A stretch of DNA of 40,551 nt. Origin: Acidimicrobiia bacterium (lineage in GTDB: Bacteria > Actinomycetota > Acidimicrobiia > Spongiisociales > ZC4RG35). The notes beneath the pieces were generated by a model. That model worked only from the letters and a program-made list of their open reading frames with translations, was not told the DNA's origin and searched no databases. Every line of letters starts with the position of its first letter. Within the stretch, counting starts at the first letter, position 1. Both the position numbers and the translations under genes were made by a program. The stretch covers positions 1 through 40,551 of the forward strand of contig WFOA01000083.1 of assembly GCA_015488325.1 (NCBI GenBank), read 5' to 3'. Of this stretch, positions 24,972 through 33,170 are shown piece after piece.

Positions 24972-25792
24972 CCGAGCTGGCGTCACGTACCGAAACCCAC
25001 ACCCCGACAGGGACCACCCACCTGTTGGAGGTGGACGACATCCGCCTGTCCTTCAAAGGGGTGAAGGCCATCGACGGGGTCTCCTTCCATGTCGACGAAG
25101 GGGAGCTGTTCGCCATCATCGGCCCCAACGGGGCGGGAAAGACCTCCATCTTCAACTCGATCAACCAGCTCTACCGCCCCCAGCAGGGCGACATCCGCTG
25201 GAAGGGCCGGTCGCTGATGGGCTTGAAGCCGAACAAGACGGCCGAGCTGGGGATCGCCCGCACCTTCCAGAACATCGCCCTGTTCCCCCACATGACGGTG
25301 GTGGAGAACATCCTCACCGGCCGCCACATCCGGATGAAGACGAGTTGGGTCGCCGGTGCGCTGTGGGTCGGCCCGGCGAAACGGGAAGAGATCGCCAACC
25401 GGGCGAAAGTCGAAGACATCATCGACTTCCTCGAGATCGAACAGTGGCGGAAACACCCGGTGGGGATGCTGCCCTACGGCGTGCAGAAACGGGTCGAGCT
25501 GGGCCGGGCGTTGGCGATGGAACCGGAGCTGCTGCTGCTGGACGAACCGGTGGCGGGCATGAACCTGGAGGAGACCGAGGACATGGCGCGGTTCATCCTC
25601 GACATCCAGGACGAGCTGGGGATCGCCATGATCCTCGTCGAACACGACATGGGCCTGGTGATGGACATCGCCGACCGGGTGATGGTGGTCGATTTCGGCC
25701 GCAAGATCGCCGAAGGCACCCCCGACGTGGTGCAGAAGAACCCGGACGTCATCAAGGCCTACCTGGGCGAAGAGTTCGAAGGGGCCGAATAG
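24968..25792 (+). CDS. livG: ABC transporter ATP-binding protein LivG-like
   Basis: This 274-residue second ATPase of the importer has Walker A GPNGAGKTS at about 55-63, the ARTFQNIALFPHMTVVENIL Q-loop region, the signature MLPYGVQKRVELGRAL (the LPYGxQ form diagnostic of LivG), Walker B LLLLDEPVAGMN, and the switch EHDMGLVM. The ATG at 24968 overlaps the livF stop. It ends the operon; an 81-bp gap with a small CCTCC/GGAGG hairpin separates it from the convergent bioY. Confidence 0.93.
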   Translation: MTELASRTETHTPTGTTHLLEVDDIRLSFKGVKAIDGVSFHVDEGELFAIIGPNGAGKTSIFNSINQLYRPQQGDIRWKGRSLMGLKPNKTAELGIARTFQNIALFPHMTVVENILTGRHIRMKTSWVAGALWVGPAKREEIANRAKVEDIIDFLEIEQWRKHPVGMLPYGVQKRVELGRALAMEPELLLLDEPVAGMNLEETEDMARFILDIQDELGIAMILVEHDMGLVMDIADRVMVVDFGRKIAEGTPDVVQKNPDVIKAYLGEEFEGAE

Positions 25793-25873
25793 GGGAACGT
25801 CGACGTACGGTCCTCCGTGCCCTGGAGTTTCCGGCCTGGTGGAGCCTCCCCGGTGGAGGGAGCACCGGACCCC

Positions 25874-26449
25874 TCAACGCTCGCCGACCAGCCTCCACAT
25901 CACCGGCAGCGTCACCGCCGCCAACCCGGCTTTGAGGACGTCGCCGAACACGAAGGGGGCGACGCCTTTCAGGATCGCCTCGGCCGGCCCCATCCCGGCG
26001 AAGCCCACCAGACCCGCCACCCCGAAGGCGTAGATGACGAAACTTCCGACGAGGAAGGCGGAGAGGGTGGTGGAGAAACGGCGGTCGTGGTGACGTTCGG
26101 CGAGGGCGCCGACGACGGCGGCGGCGACGACGAACCCGGCCAGGTAGCCGCCGGTGGCCCCGGTGAGGACCTCCCAGCCCCCGGTCCCTCCCGAGAACAC
26201 CGGAAGCCCCACCGCACCCATCGCCAGGTAGAGGAGCTGGGATGCCGCACCGGCCCGTACTCCGAGGGACACGCCGGCCAGGAGGACGGCGAAGGTCTGG
26301 CCGGTGATCGGCACCGGGGTGAACGGCAGGTGGATCCGCCATTGGGCGGCGACGGCGGTGAGCAACGCGAAGCCGACCACCAGTACCGTCGTCGAGGTCC
26401 GGGTGCGGGGGAGGATGCGGGCGGTGAGGACCTGGGGGGCGTACGTCAT
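25874..26449 (-). CDS. bioY: Biotin transporter substrate-binding component BioY
   Basis: This is a 191-residue S-component with about six membrane helices. Family motifs are the AQWRIHLPFTPVPITGQTFAVLLAGVSLGVRAGAASQLLYLAMGAVGLPVFSGG stretch (residues about 36-89), then TGATGGYLAGFVVAAAVVGAL and KGVAPFVFGDVLKAGLAA. The ATG at 26449 has AGGAGAG upstream; longer frames do not. No bioM/bioN energising genes are nearby, so it works alone or shares a distant ECF module. Divergent repeats of the form GTATC/GATAC lie between it and the next gene. Confidence 0.92.
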   Translation of the reverse strand: MTYAPQVLTARILPRTRTSTTVLVVGFALLTAVAAQWRIHLPFTPVPITGQTFAVLLAGVSLGVRAGAASQLLYLAMGAVGLPVFSGGTGGWEVLTGATGGYLAGFVVAAAVVGALAERHHDRRFSTTLSAFLVGSFVIYAFGVAGLVGFAGMGPAEAILKGVAPFVFGDVLKAGLAAVTLPVMWRLVGER

Positions 26450-26473
26450 GTTCTCTCCTGGGCGGGTCGCGGA

Positions 26474-26524
26474 ATTGTATCGGGTGCGACGACGCGCCGG
26501 ATACGTCTCCGATGCCGATACGAT
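26474..26524. promoter_or_regulatory. Divergent bioY / PDZ-protease promoter region with GATAC repeats
   Basis: Minus strand: TACAAT (26479-26474) is a good -10 for bioY. Plus strand: TACGAT at 26519-26524 lies ten bases before the protease ATG, so that message would be nearly leaderless. Between them the motif GTATC/GATAC occurs at 26477-26481, 26500-26504 and 26517-26521, two of them as CCGATAC-type half sites in inverted order. This could be an operator controlling both genes. Confidence 0.42.
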
Positions 26525-26534
26525 CGCCTCTCCG

Positions 26535-27551
26535 ATGGATGACCGGTTCCTACCCCGCTGGCTCGTTGCCACCTTCGCTGCGATCTTCGTGTCGGCGGTA
26601 CTGTCGGTGGCAGCCTGGGCGGTCGAGCTCCCCTACTTCGCGTTCTCGGCCGGTCCGGTGGGGGACGCCATCGACGCCATCGAAGTGTCGTCGGACCGTC
26701 TCGAGGTGTATCCGCCGAAGGGAGAGCTCTTCTACCTCACCGTGTCGCTACAGGAGGTGAACGTCTACGAGGCGTTGGCCGCCGGGGTGGATCCGACCGT
26801 CGACCTGGTGCCGGTGTCCCTCATCCGGGGACCCGACGAAAGCGAAGAGGATTTCCGCCGCCGCGGGTTGGAGGCGATGGACACCGCCAAGGAGAACGCC
26901 ATCGCCGTCGCGTTGGACCGGGTCGGCATGGAGGGGGCGGTGGAGTCCGACGGGGTCCGGGTGGTGGAGCTGTTGGAGGGGGCTCCGTCGGCGGCGGCCC
27001 TCCAACTCGACGACATCATCCGTGCGGTCGACGGACGGCAGGTCGTCCTCGCCGACGACCTGCGGGAAGCGCTCGCCGACAACGTTCCCGGCGACCGGGT
27101 GGTCCTCACCGTCGAACGGGACGGTGACGTCTTCGACGTCGAAGTGGAGCTGTTCGCCTCCGACGACCATCCCGACCGGGCCCTCATCGGCATCCTCGCC
27201 CAGACGGTCAACCCCCGTTTCCCCATCGAGATCGAGACCGGCAACATCGGCGGCCCGTCGGCGGGGATGATGTATTCGCTGGCGATCATCGACCTGCTCA
27301 CCCCCGGCGACCTGACCAGGGGGCGGGTCGTCGCCGGGACGGGCACGATCGACCGGAGCGGCAAGGTGGGGCCGATCGGCGGGGTCCGCCAGAAGGCGGT
27401 GGCGGCGGAGGCAGCCGGAGCCGAATACATGCTGGTGCCGGCCGACAACTTCGAGGAGGCACAGTCGGCCCCGACCGACGACCTGATCCTGGTGCCGGTG
27501 TCGACCATCGACGACGCCCTCGCATTCTTCGAAGGGCTCGCAGACGACTAA
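26535..27551 (+). CDS. PDZ-domain, Lon-like (S16) membrane protease, YlbL-type
   Basis: This 338-residue protein has an N-terminal transmembrane anchor (about 9-29), a PDZ domain around 135-205 (VVELLEGAPSAAALQLDDIIRAVDGRQV) and a Lon-type proteolytic domain from about 215. The catalytic serine lies in GNIGGPSAGMMYSLA (S242) and the lysine in GGVRQKAVAAEAAGA (K287), the Ser/Lys dyad of the family. It has no ATPase domain. The ATG at 26535 follows -10-like TACGAT without a Shine-Dalgarno. It is the YlbL-like arrangement common in Gram-positives; substrates are unknown. Confidence 0.92.
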   Translation: MDDRFLPRWLVATFAAIFVSAVLSVAAWAVELPYFAFSAGPVGDAIDAIEVSSDRLEVYPPKGELFYLTVSLQEVNVYEALAAGVDPTVDLVPVSLIRGPDESEEDFRRRGLEAMDTAKENAIAVALDRVGMEGAVESDGVRVVELLEGAPSAAALQLDDIIRAVDGRQVVLADDLREALADNVPGDRVVLTVERDGDVFDVEVELFASDDHPDRALIGILAQTVNPRFPIEIETGNIGGPSAGMMYSLAIIDLLTPGDLTRGRVVAGTGTIDRSGKVGPIGGVRQKAVAAEAAGAEYMLVPADNFEEAQSAPTDDLILVPVSTIDDALAFFEGLADD

Positions 27552-27578
27552 ACGTTCCGTGGATTCGGAGGGGCGGGG

Positions 27579-27584
27579 TATCTT
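27579..27584 (+). promoter_or_regulatory. -10 hexamer of the DivIVA-domain gene, leaderless type
   Basis: TATCTT is followed by seven bases and the ATG at 27592, with no Shine-Dalgarno. Confidence 0.4.
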
Positions 27585-27591
27585 GGCGGCT

Positions 27592-29544
27592 ATGGCCGAC
27601 GAACCGCGCCCTGAAGACATCGCCCGCCGGACCTTCCGGACGGTGTTCAGGGGCTTCGACCCGGCGGAGGTGTCGGCGTTCCTCGGCGAGGTGGCCGAGG
27701 ATCTCCGTCGGGTGATCGAACAGCGTGACCGGCTGGCGGCCCGGCTGGGCGAGTTGGGGTCCCGCGACTTGGCGGCCGAGTTCGAGGCGGTCTCCCGGGA
27801 GGTGGGCCGGATCTTGGAGGTGGCTCGGGAGGCGGCCGAGGCGATGCGGGAACGGGCTGCCGCCGACGCCGCCCGATGGCGGTCGGAGGCCGTCGCCGAA
27901 GTGGAGGCGGAACGGAGACGGGCCCGCGCCGACGCCGAACATCTGCGGGGTGACGCCTGGGCGACCGCCGAAGAGCTGTTGAAACAGGTCCAAAAGGAGG
28001 CGGAGGCGTTGCGTCGCGGCGCCGAACAGGACGCCATCACGGTGCTCGGTGAAGCCGAGCGGGAAGCCCACCGTATCGGGGCGGCGGCCCGCCGTGAAGC
28101 CGAGGAGCTGCTCCGGAACGCCCGGATGGAGGCGGAGCGGTTGGTGGTGGAAGCCCAGGCCCGCCACGACGAGATCATCGAGTCGGCCCGCCGCCAGGCC
28201 GAGGCCGCCCAGGAACGGGCCCGGGCGTTGGAGGAGCGTCGGGACGAACTGATGAAGGAGCTGACGGCGGTCCGGGCGGCGCTGAGCCAGTTCGAAGGGG
28301 AGTTGGATGCCCGCCGGGAGACGGCGGGCCTGAGCGAACCGGAGCCGTCGACCACCGTCAAGGTGGTGCGTCAGGTGGTCCCCGAGGCGGCCGGGACGAG
28401 CGAAGACTGGGAGCCGGGGGAGACGGTGCGGGTGATCCGCCCTGCGGTGGAGACCCCTCCACCGGAGCCGGAGGTGCCCGACGCCGACGAACTGGCCGCC
28501 GAGGTGGAGCGGCTCCGGCGTCGGGCCGAATCCGAGGCGGCGGCGGACGTGTCGGAGGAGCCTGGGGAGCCGGAGGCGGAGTCCGTCGAGGCGACGACGG
28601 TAGAGACCCCGGATGTCGAGACGGTGGCGGAGGTGGAGGCCCCGGCCGACGAAGAACCCGTGTCCCCGGTCGGCGTCGATGTGGAGGAGCCGGCGACCTC
28701 CGACGACGAAGACGTCGAACCTGCCGCCGCCCCGTCCGAACCCGCCGCGGCGGCAGCGGCGGGCCCGCCCCCCGACGTGGAGGACCTGTTCGCCCGTCTC
28801 CGCACCGCACCGACCGTCCCCTCCGAACCGACAGAACCCACCGAAACCGCCGAACCGTCGGAAGGGGAGGAGGCGTCGGCGGCGGACGTCCCCACCGACG
28901 GCCCGCCGGAACGGACCGGCGACGTCGTGGCCGGACCCGACCCCTTCGAGCTACGGGACCGGTTGCTGCTCCCCGTCACCAACCGGGCGCTCCGCAACGT
29001 GAAACGCCAACTCACCGAAGAACAGAACGTGGCGTTGGAGGAGATCCGTCTCTCCGACGGCGCCTGGGATCCCTCCGTCGACGACCTCACCGACAGGGTG
29101 AAAGCCGACTTGGTGGTCCTCGCCGCCGAATCCTTCGCCGCCGGATACACCGCCGTCTGTGAGCTGCTCGGTGAAGACGTGGGCCGTCCCTCCACGCCGA
29201 CGACCGACGTCGCCTCCGGGTTCGCCGCCGACCTGGTCCACGGCCTGCGGGTGGTGTTGGAGGAGGGGCGGGCGGCCGGTCAGGGCAGCCGTCAGCTCGG
29301 TGCCTCCATCTCCCGGGTGTTCCGGGGTTGGCGGACCGACGAAGCAGAACGGCGGGTCAGAGACATCGCCCACGCCGCCTTTCACCGGGGTGTCGCCCGG
29401 ACGTTGGAGATGGCGGAACGGCCGGTCGGGTTCGTGGTGGCAGGCCGGGGATGCGCCACCTGCCGGGCCGCCGCAGAGGAGGATCCGGTGACGTCGGTGC
29501 CGCCGCTGCATCCGGGATGTGCCTGTCTGGTGGTGCCGGCCTGA
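27592..29544 (+). CDS. DivIVA-domain protein with a phage MuF-like C-terminal region
   Basis: This is a 650-residue protein. Residues 1-50 match the DivIVA membrane-curvature domain (FRTVFRGFDPAEVSAFLGEVAEDL). A long Ala/Glu/Arg coiled coil runs to about 240. An acidic, Pro/Glu/Thr-rich linker spans about 250-445. The C-terminal domain (449-650) begins DPFELRDRLLLPVTNRALRNVKRQLTEEQN and ends with C-x2-C (GCATC, about 620) and PPLHPGCAC (637-645), a pattern like the Cys/His end of phage Mu gpF-type head proteins. DivIVA proteins organise polar growth or division. The start is the ATG after a -10 hexamer; a GTG at 27559 is an alternative. Confidence 0.8.
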   Translation: MADEPRPEDIARRTFRTVFRGFDPAEVSAFLGEVAEDLRRVIEQRDRLAARLGELGSRDLAAEFEAVSREVGRILEVAREAAEAMRERAAADAARWRSEAVAEVEAERRRARADAEHLRGDAWATAEELLKQVQKEAEALRRGAEQDAITVLGEAEREAHRIGAAARREAEELLRNARMEAERLVVEAQARHDEIIESARRQAEAAQERARALEERRDELMKELTAVRAALSQFEGELDARRETAGLSEPEPSTTVKVVRQVVPEAAGTSEDWEPGETVRVIRPAVETPPPEPEVPDADELAAEVERLRRRAESEAAADVSEEPGEPEAESVEATTVETPDVETVAEVEAPADEEPVSPVGVDVEEPATSDDEDVEPAAAPSEPAAAAAAGPPPDVEDLFARLRTAPTVPSEPTEPTETAEPSEGEEASAADVPTDGPPERTGDVVAGPDPFELRDRLLLPVTNRALRNVKRQLTEEQNVALEEIRLSDGAWDPSVDDLTDRVKADLVVLAAESFAAGYTAVCELLGEDVGRPSTPTTDVASGFAADLVHGLRVVLEEGRAAGQGSRQLGASISRVFRGWRTDEAERRVRDIAHAAFHRGVARTLEMAERPVGFVVAGRGCATCRAAAEEDPVTSVPPLHPGCACLVVPA

Positions 29545-29576
29545 ACGTCGATCTCCCCTAGTGTCGCCCGGCTCCG

Positions 29577-29582
29577 TACAAT
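29577..29582 (+). promoter_or_regulatory. -10 hexamer of the UPF0182 gene, leaderless type
   Basis: TACAAT lies nine bases before the ATG at 29592, with pyrimidine-rich sequence between and no Shine-Dalgarno. Confidence 0.45.
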
Positions 29583-29591
29583 CCGTCCTCC

Positions 29592-32504
29592 ATGTTCGTA
29601 CGCGCCTCCGAGGGATACCCGACCCGTGAACGGCGTCGGCCGCTGATCGTCGCCGCGGCGGTGGTCACCGTCGTCTACCTGTTCTTCACCGGACTGTCGA
29701 CGGTGTGGACCGACTACCTGTGGTACGAGTCGGTCGGTCTCACCCAGGTGTGGCGGGTCAACCTGGTGGTCGGGGTCGTCCTCGCCACGGTGGGGGCGGT
29801 GACGGTGTTCGCCGTCGTGTGGGCCAACCTGCTGCTCACCGACCGGCTGTCTCCCCGCTACGAGCTGCTGGCGGTCGCCGAAGACGAAGAGCTGGTGGAA
29901 CGGTTCCGGGAATGGGTGGAGCCGCGGCTGCGGCTGGTCCGTCTCGGGGTGGCCGCCCTGTTCGCCCTGCTGTTGGGGGTCGGGTTGGCGGCGTGGCGTG
30001 ACGACGTGCTGCTGTTCTTCAACGCCACCCCCTTCGGGACGGTGGATCCCCAGTTCGGCAACGACATCTCCTTCTACATGTTCAAACTGCCGTTCTGGTC
30101 GCAGCTGGCGGCGTGGCTGTTCAACCTGGTCGCCCTCACCGCCATCCTCGTCGGTGCCCTCCACTACCTGAACGGCGGGATCCGGTGGCGTCGGGAGACG
30201 GGGCTGACCATGTCGACGGCGGTGAAAGCCCATCTGTCGGTGCTGGTGGCGTTGCTCGCCCTCATCCGGGCGGTGATGTATCGGATCGACGCCTGGGAAC
30301 TGCTGTTTTCGCAGACGGGACCGGCACCGGGGGCCGGGTTCACCGACGTCAACGCCCGGCTACCCGCCTTCAACCTGTTGGCGTTGGTGTCGGTGGCGGC
30401 GGCGGTGCTCATCGTCGTCAACATCTGGCGGCACGGCTGGACGATGGCGATCGTGTCGGTGGTGTCGTGGCTGTTCATCTCGGTGGCGGCCGGCCTCATC
30501 TACCCGGCGATCGTGCAGCGGTTCACCGTCAACCCCGACGAACTGAACAAGGAACGTCCCTACATCGCCCGGGCGATCGAAGCGACCCGGACCGCCTTCG
30601 GGTTGGACGGGGTGGAGATCCGCCAGTTCGCCGCGTCGGCGGACCTGACCGCCGACGACCTCGAACGGAACCGGCTCACCGTCGACAACCTCCGGCTGTG
30701 GGACCCCGACGTGCTGGTACGCACCTACCAGAACCTGCAGGAGATCCGCACCTACTACCGGGTGGACCGGGTCGACACCGACCGATACACGATCGACGGC
30801 CAACCCACCCAGGTGATGGTGGCGGTGCGGGAACTGGACGAAGAGAACCTTCCCGCCACCGACTGGCAGAACCGCCGCCTCGCCTACACCCACGGGTTCG
30901 GGGCGGTCCTCAGCCCCGCCAACCGGGTCGAACCGGACGGCCAGCCCGCCTTCTGGTTGCGGGACGTGCCGCCGGTGGCCGAAGTGGACGAACTCCGCAT
31001 CGACCAGGCGCGGGTGTATTTCGGGGAGACCTACGACCGGGACAGTCCGGTGATCGTCCGGACGGGCACCGAACCCCAGGAGGTGGACTTTCCGCTCACC
31101 CCCACCGGCACCGCCCTCAACGAATACGACGGGCCCGCCGGCGTGGAGATCCGGGGGGTGCTGCGCCGTCTCGCCTTCGCCCTCCGCTACCGGGACCTGA
31201 ACATCCTCATCTCCGGGCAGATCCGACCCGACTCGCGGGTGTTGATGGAACGCAACATCCGAGCCCGGGTGGAGAAGGTCGCCCCGTTCCTGTACACCGA
31301 TGCCGACCCGTACCCGATCCTCGTGAACGGGGAGATCGTGTGGATGATCGACATGTATTCGATCTCCGACCGCTACCCCTATTCCCGGCGGGTCACCCGG
31401 CTCGACACCCAGCGGTTGACGTTGTCGTCCCGGCTGCCGCTGGGTGGATGGAACTACATGCGGAACTCGGTGAAGGCGACGGTTGACTCCTTCGACGGGA
31501 CCCTCCGCCTGTATGTGGTGGACCCGACCGACCCGGTGGTGGCGTCGTGGCGGAAGGTGTACCCGGATCTGTTCCTCGACGGCGACGAGATGCCCCCGGA
31601 GATCCGGGACCATCTCCGCTACCCCCAGGACCTGTTCAAGATCCAGTCGGAGATCTACCTCGACTATCACATGGACGACACCGACGTGTTCTTCCGTCGG
31701 GACGACGCCTGGGAGATCCCCGAAGATCCGTCGACGATCCGCCGGTTCACCGCCGCTGACCTGCTGCGGGGCGACCGGCGTAGCCCCACCGACCTGGGGG
31801 CCGTCCAGTATCTGCGGAAGATGCTGCCCTACTACCTGCTGATGCGCCTGCCCGGCGAAGCCGACGTCTCCTATGTGCTGTTGCAGCCGTTCAACCCGGA
31901 GAACAAACGCAACATGGCGTCGTTCCTGGTGGCCGATTCGACCCCGGAGCGGTATGGGCGGCTCATCGACTACCGTCTGCCGCGGGAGTCGGTGGTGGAC
32001 GGTCCCGGCCAGGTGGGGAACCGGATCGACCAGGATCCGCAGATCTCCCAGCAGAAGTCCCTGTGGAACACCCAAGGGTCGACGGTGCTGTTCGGCGACA
32101 TGCTGGTGGTGCCGGTCGAACAGTCGGTGGTGTACGTCCAGCCGGTGTATCTGGAGGCGGAGACAGGCGGGCTGCCCGAGTTCCGCAAGGCGATCGTCGT
32201 GTTCCAGGACCGGGTGGAGTGGCGGGACAGCCTCGACGAGGCGTTGGCGGCCGTCTTCGGTCAGGCGACCGAACCGGGGGAGGAGCCCCCTCCGGCCGGT
32301 GAGGTCCCGCCGCCGCCGTCGGGGACGATCGCCGAGCTGCTGCAGGGGGCGGCCGACGCCTTCGAGTCGGCCGACGCCGCCCTGCGGCGGGGCGACCTGG
32401 CCGAATATCAGCGCCTGGTGAACGAAGCGCGTAGCTTGATCGAAGAGGCCCGGCGTCAACTTTCGGAGGGGACGTCGGCGGAGTTCCCGGCGGTGTGGCA
32501 GTGA
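29592..32504 (+). CDS. UPF0182 family membrane protein
   Basis: This is a 970-residue protein of the UPF0182 (COG1615) family found widely in actinobacteria. The first 330 residues hold about seven membrane helices, starting with RRPLIVAAAVVTVVYLFFTGLSTVWTDYLWYESVGLTQVW. The large exported part has conserved segments such as ERPYIARAIEATRTAFGLDGVE, LWDPDVLVRTYQNLQEIRTYY and YLRKMLPYYLLMRLPGE. The C-terminal 60 residues after a Pro-rich linker form a helical hairpin (AEYQRL...IEEARRQL). No enzymatic motif is known for the family. The next gene overlaps its stop. Confidence 0.93.
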   Translation: MFVRASEGYPTRERRRPLIVAAAVVTVVYLFFTGLSTVWTDYLWYESVGLTQVWRVNLVVGVVLATVGAVTVFAVVWANLLLTDRLSPRYELLAVAEDEELVERFREWVEPRLRLVRLGVAALFALLLGVGLAAWRDDVLLFFNATPFGTVDPQFGNDISFYMFKLPFWSQLAAWLFNLVALTAILVGALHYLNGGIRWRRETGLTMSTAVKAHLSVLVALLALIRAVMYRIDAWELLFSQTGPAPGAGFTDVNARLPAFNLLALVSVAAAVLIVVNIWRHGWTMAIVSVVSWLFISVAAGLIYPAIVQRFTVNPDELNKERPYIARAIEATRTAFGLDGVEIRQFAASADLTADDLERNRLTVDNLRLWDPDVLVRTYQNLQEIRTYYRVDRVDTDRYTIDGQPTQVMVAVRELDEENLPATDWQNRRLAYTHGFGAVLSPANRVEPDGQPAFWLRDVPPVAEVDELRIDQARVYFGETYDRDSPVIVRTGTEPQEVDFPLTPTGTALNEYDGPAGVEIRGVLRRLAFALRYRDLNILISGQIRPDSRVLMERNIRARVEKVAPFLYTDADPYPILVNGEIVWMIDMYSISDRYPYSRRVTRLDTQRLTLSSRLPLGGWNYMRNSVKATVDSFDGTLRLYVVDPTDPVVASWRKVYPDLFLDGDEMPPEIRDHLRYPQDLFKIQSEIYLDYHMDDTDVFFRRDDAWEIPEDPSTIRRFTAADLLRGDRRSPTDLGAVQYLRKMLPYYLLMRLPGEADVSYVLLQPFNPENKRNMASFLVADSTPERYGRLIDYRLPRESVVDGPGQVGNRIDQDPQISQQKSLWNTQGSTVLFGDMLVVPVEQSVVYVQPVYLEAETGGLPEFRKAIVVFQDRVEWRDSLDEALAAVFGQATEPGEEPPPAGEVPPPPSGTIAELLQGAADAFESADAALRRGDLAEYQRLVNEARSLIEEARRQLSEGTSAEFPAVWQ

Positions 32505-32878
32505 GCGACGAAGTTCCGACTCCGATCGGGAAGATGTGGATGGCCGACGGTGTTCTCTGGCATCGGGTGGATCCGGGCGCGACGGTGGACGCGGCTGCTG
32601 CCCGGGAGGTGACCCGGGTCGCCAACGAACTGACCGGAGGCCGGAGAGTGCCGGCGGTGGTGGACATCCGGGGTGTCGCCTTCGCCGAACGTGATGCACG
32701 GGACCTGTTCGCTCGGGAGGGCGACGTGGTGGAGGCGGCGACGGTGCTGGTGGTGACGCCGGGGACGCCGGGCGCGGCGATGGCGGAGCTGTGGCGGAAA
32801 CATTCCCGGCCGTCCCGCCCGGTGGAGGTGGTGTTCTCGGTGGAGGAGGCCGCCGAGTGGACAGCCCGGCACCGCTGA
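32501..32878 (+). CDS. SpoIIAA-like / STAS-type small protein
   Basis: This 125-residue protein starts with a GTG whose bases overlap the UPF0182 stop (GTGA), so it is translationally coupled to it. The segment GGRRVPAVVDIRGVAFAERDARDLFAREG and later PVEVVFSVEEAAEWTARHR form the alternating strand/helix pattern of SpoIIAA-like (STAS/SEC14) domains. I do not see the phosphorylatable serine motif of a true anti-anti-sigma factor. The function is unknown; coupling suggests a link with the UPF0182 protein. Confidence 0.6.
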   Translation: MSDEVPTPIGKMWMADGVLWHRVDPGATVDAAAAREVTRVANELTGGRRVPAVVDIRGVAFAERDARDLFAREGDVVEAATVLVVTPGTPGAAMAELWRKHSRPSRPVEVVFSVEEAAEWTARHR

Positions 32879-32885
32879 GGCCGGT

Positions 32886-32913
32886 TTGCCTAGGTCCCCG
32901 GTGCGCGTAAACT
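32886..32913 (+). promoter_or_regulatory. Promoter of the initiator tRNA gene
   Basis: TTGCCT at 32886-32891 and TAAACT at 32908-32913 are separated by 16 bp. Transcription would start about nine bases before the mature 5' end of the tRNA. Confidence 0.6.
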
Positions 32914-32928
32914 GTGGACGACAAGCGA

Positions 32929-33006
<78 letters not shown>

Positions 33007-33036
33007 CGAAAACCCCCGTAACCACGGGGGTTTTCG
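33007..33036 (+). terminator. Terminator directly after the tRNA, element-derived
   Basis: A perfect 13-bp stem (CGAAAACCCCCGT / ACGGGGGTTTTCG) with a 4-base loop ends in TTTTCG. It starts at the first base after the attL core, so it belongs to the island and has replaced the chromosome's own terminator for the tRNA. Confidence 0.85.
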
Positions 33037-33075
33037 GCTTTCCTGGGGTTGGTGTCTGAGGGCGTCGGAGGGGCT

Positions 33076-33096
33076 CCATGGCACATCCATGGCACA
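33076..33096 (+). repeat. Left integrase arm-type direct repeats
   Basis: CCATGGCACA occurs twice with one T between, an 11-bp period. The same motif, CGATGGCACA twice with the same spacing, occurs near the right end at 39187-39207. Paired short repeats at both ends of a tRNA-integrated element are typical of arm-type integrase binding sites. Confidence 0.6.
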
Positions 33097-33170
33097 GGAG
33101 GGGAGAGAGCGCCCGCGGGAGGGTGTTGAGTGGCCCCTGGCAGGGACGCATCGGGAACGCAGCACAGGGC

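Noticed and set aside
29452-29541. Prophage head gene suggested by the MuF-like ending
   Set aside because: It is in frame with a DivIVA domain and coiled coil, and no portal, terminase or capsid genes are nearby.
33078-33170. N-terminal part of the integrase frame starting at the ATG at 33078
   Set aside because: The ATG lies in the arm-type repeat and the first 31 residues have no integrase similarity; the gene is truncated, not short.
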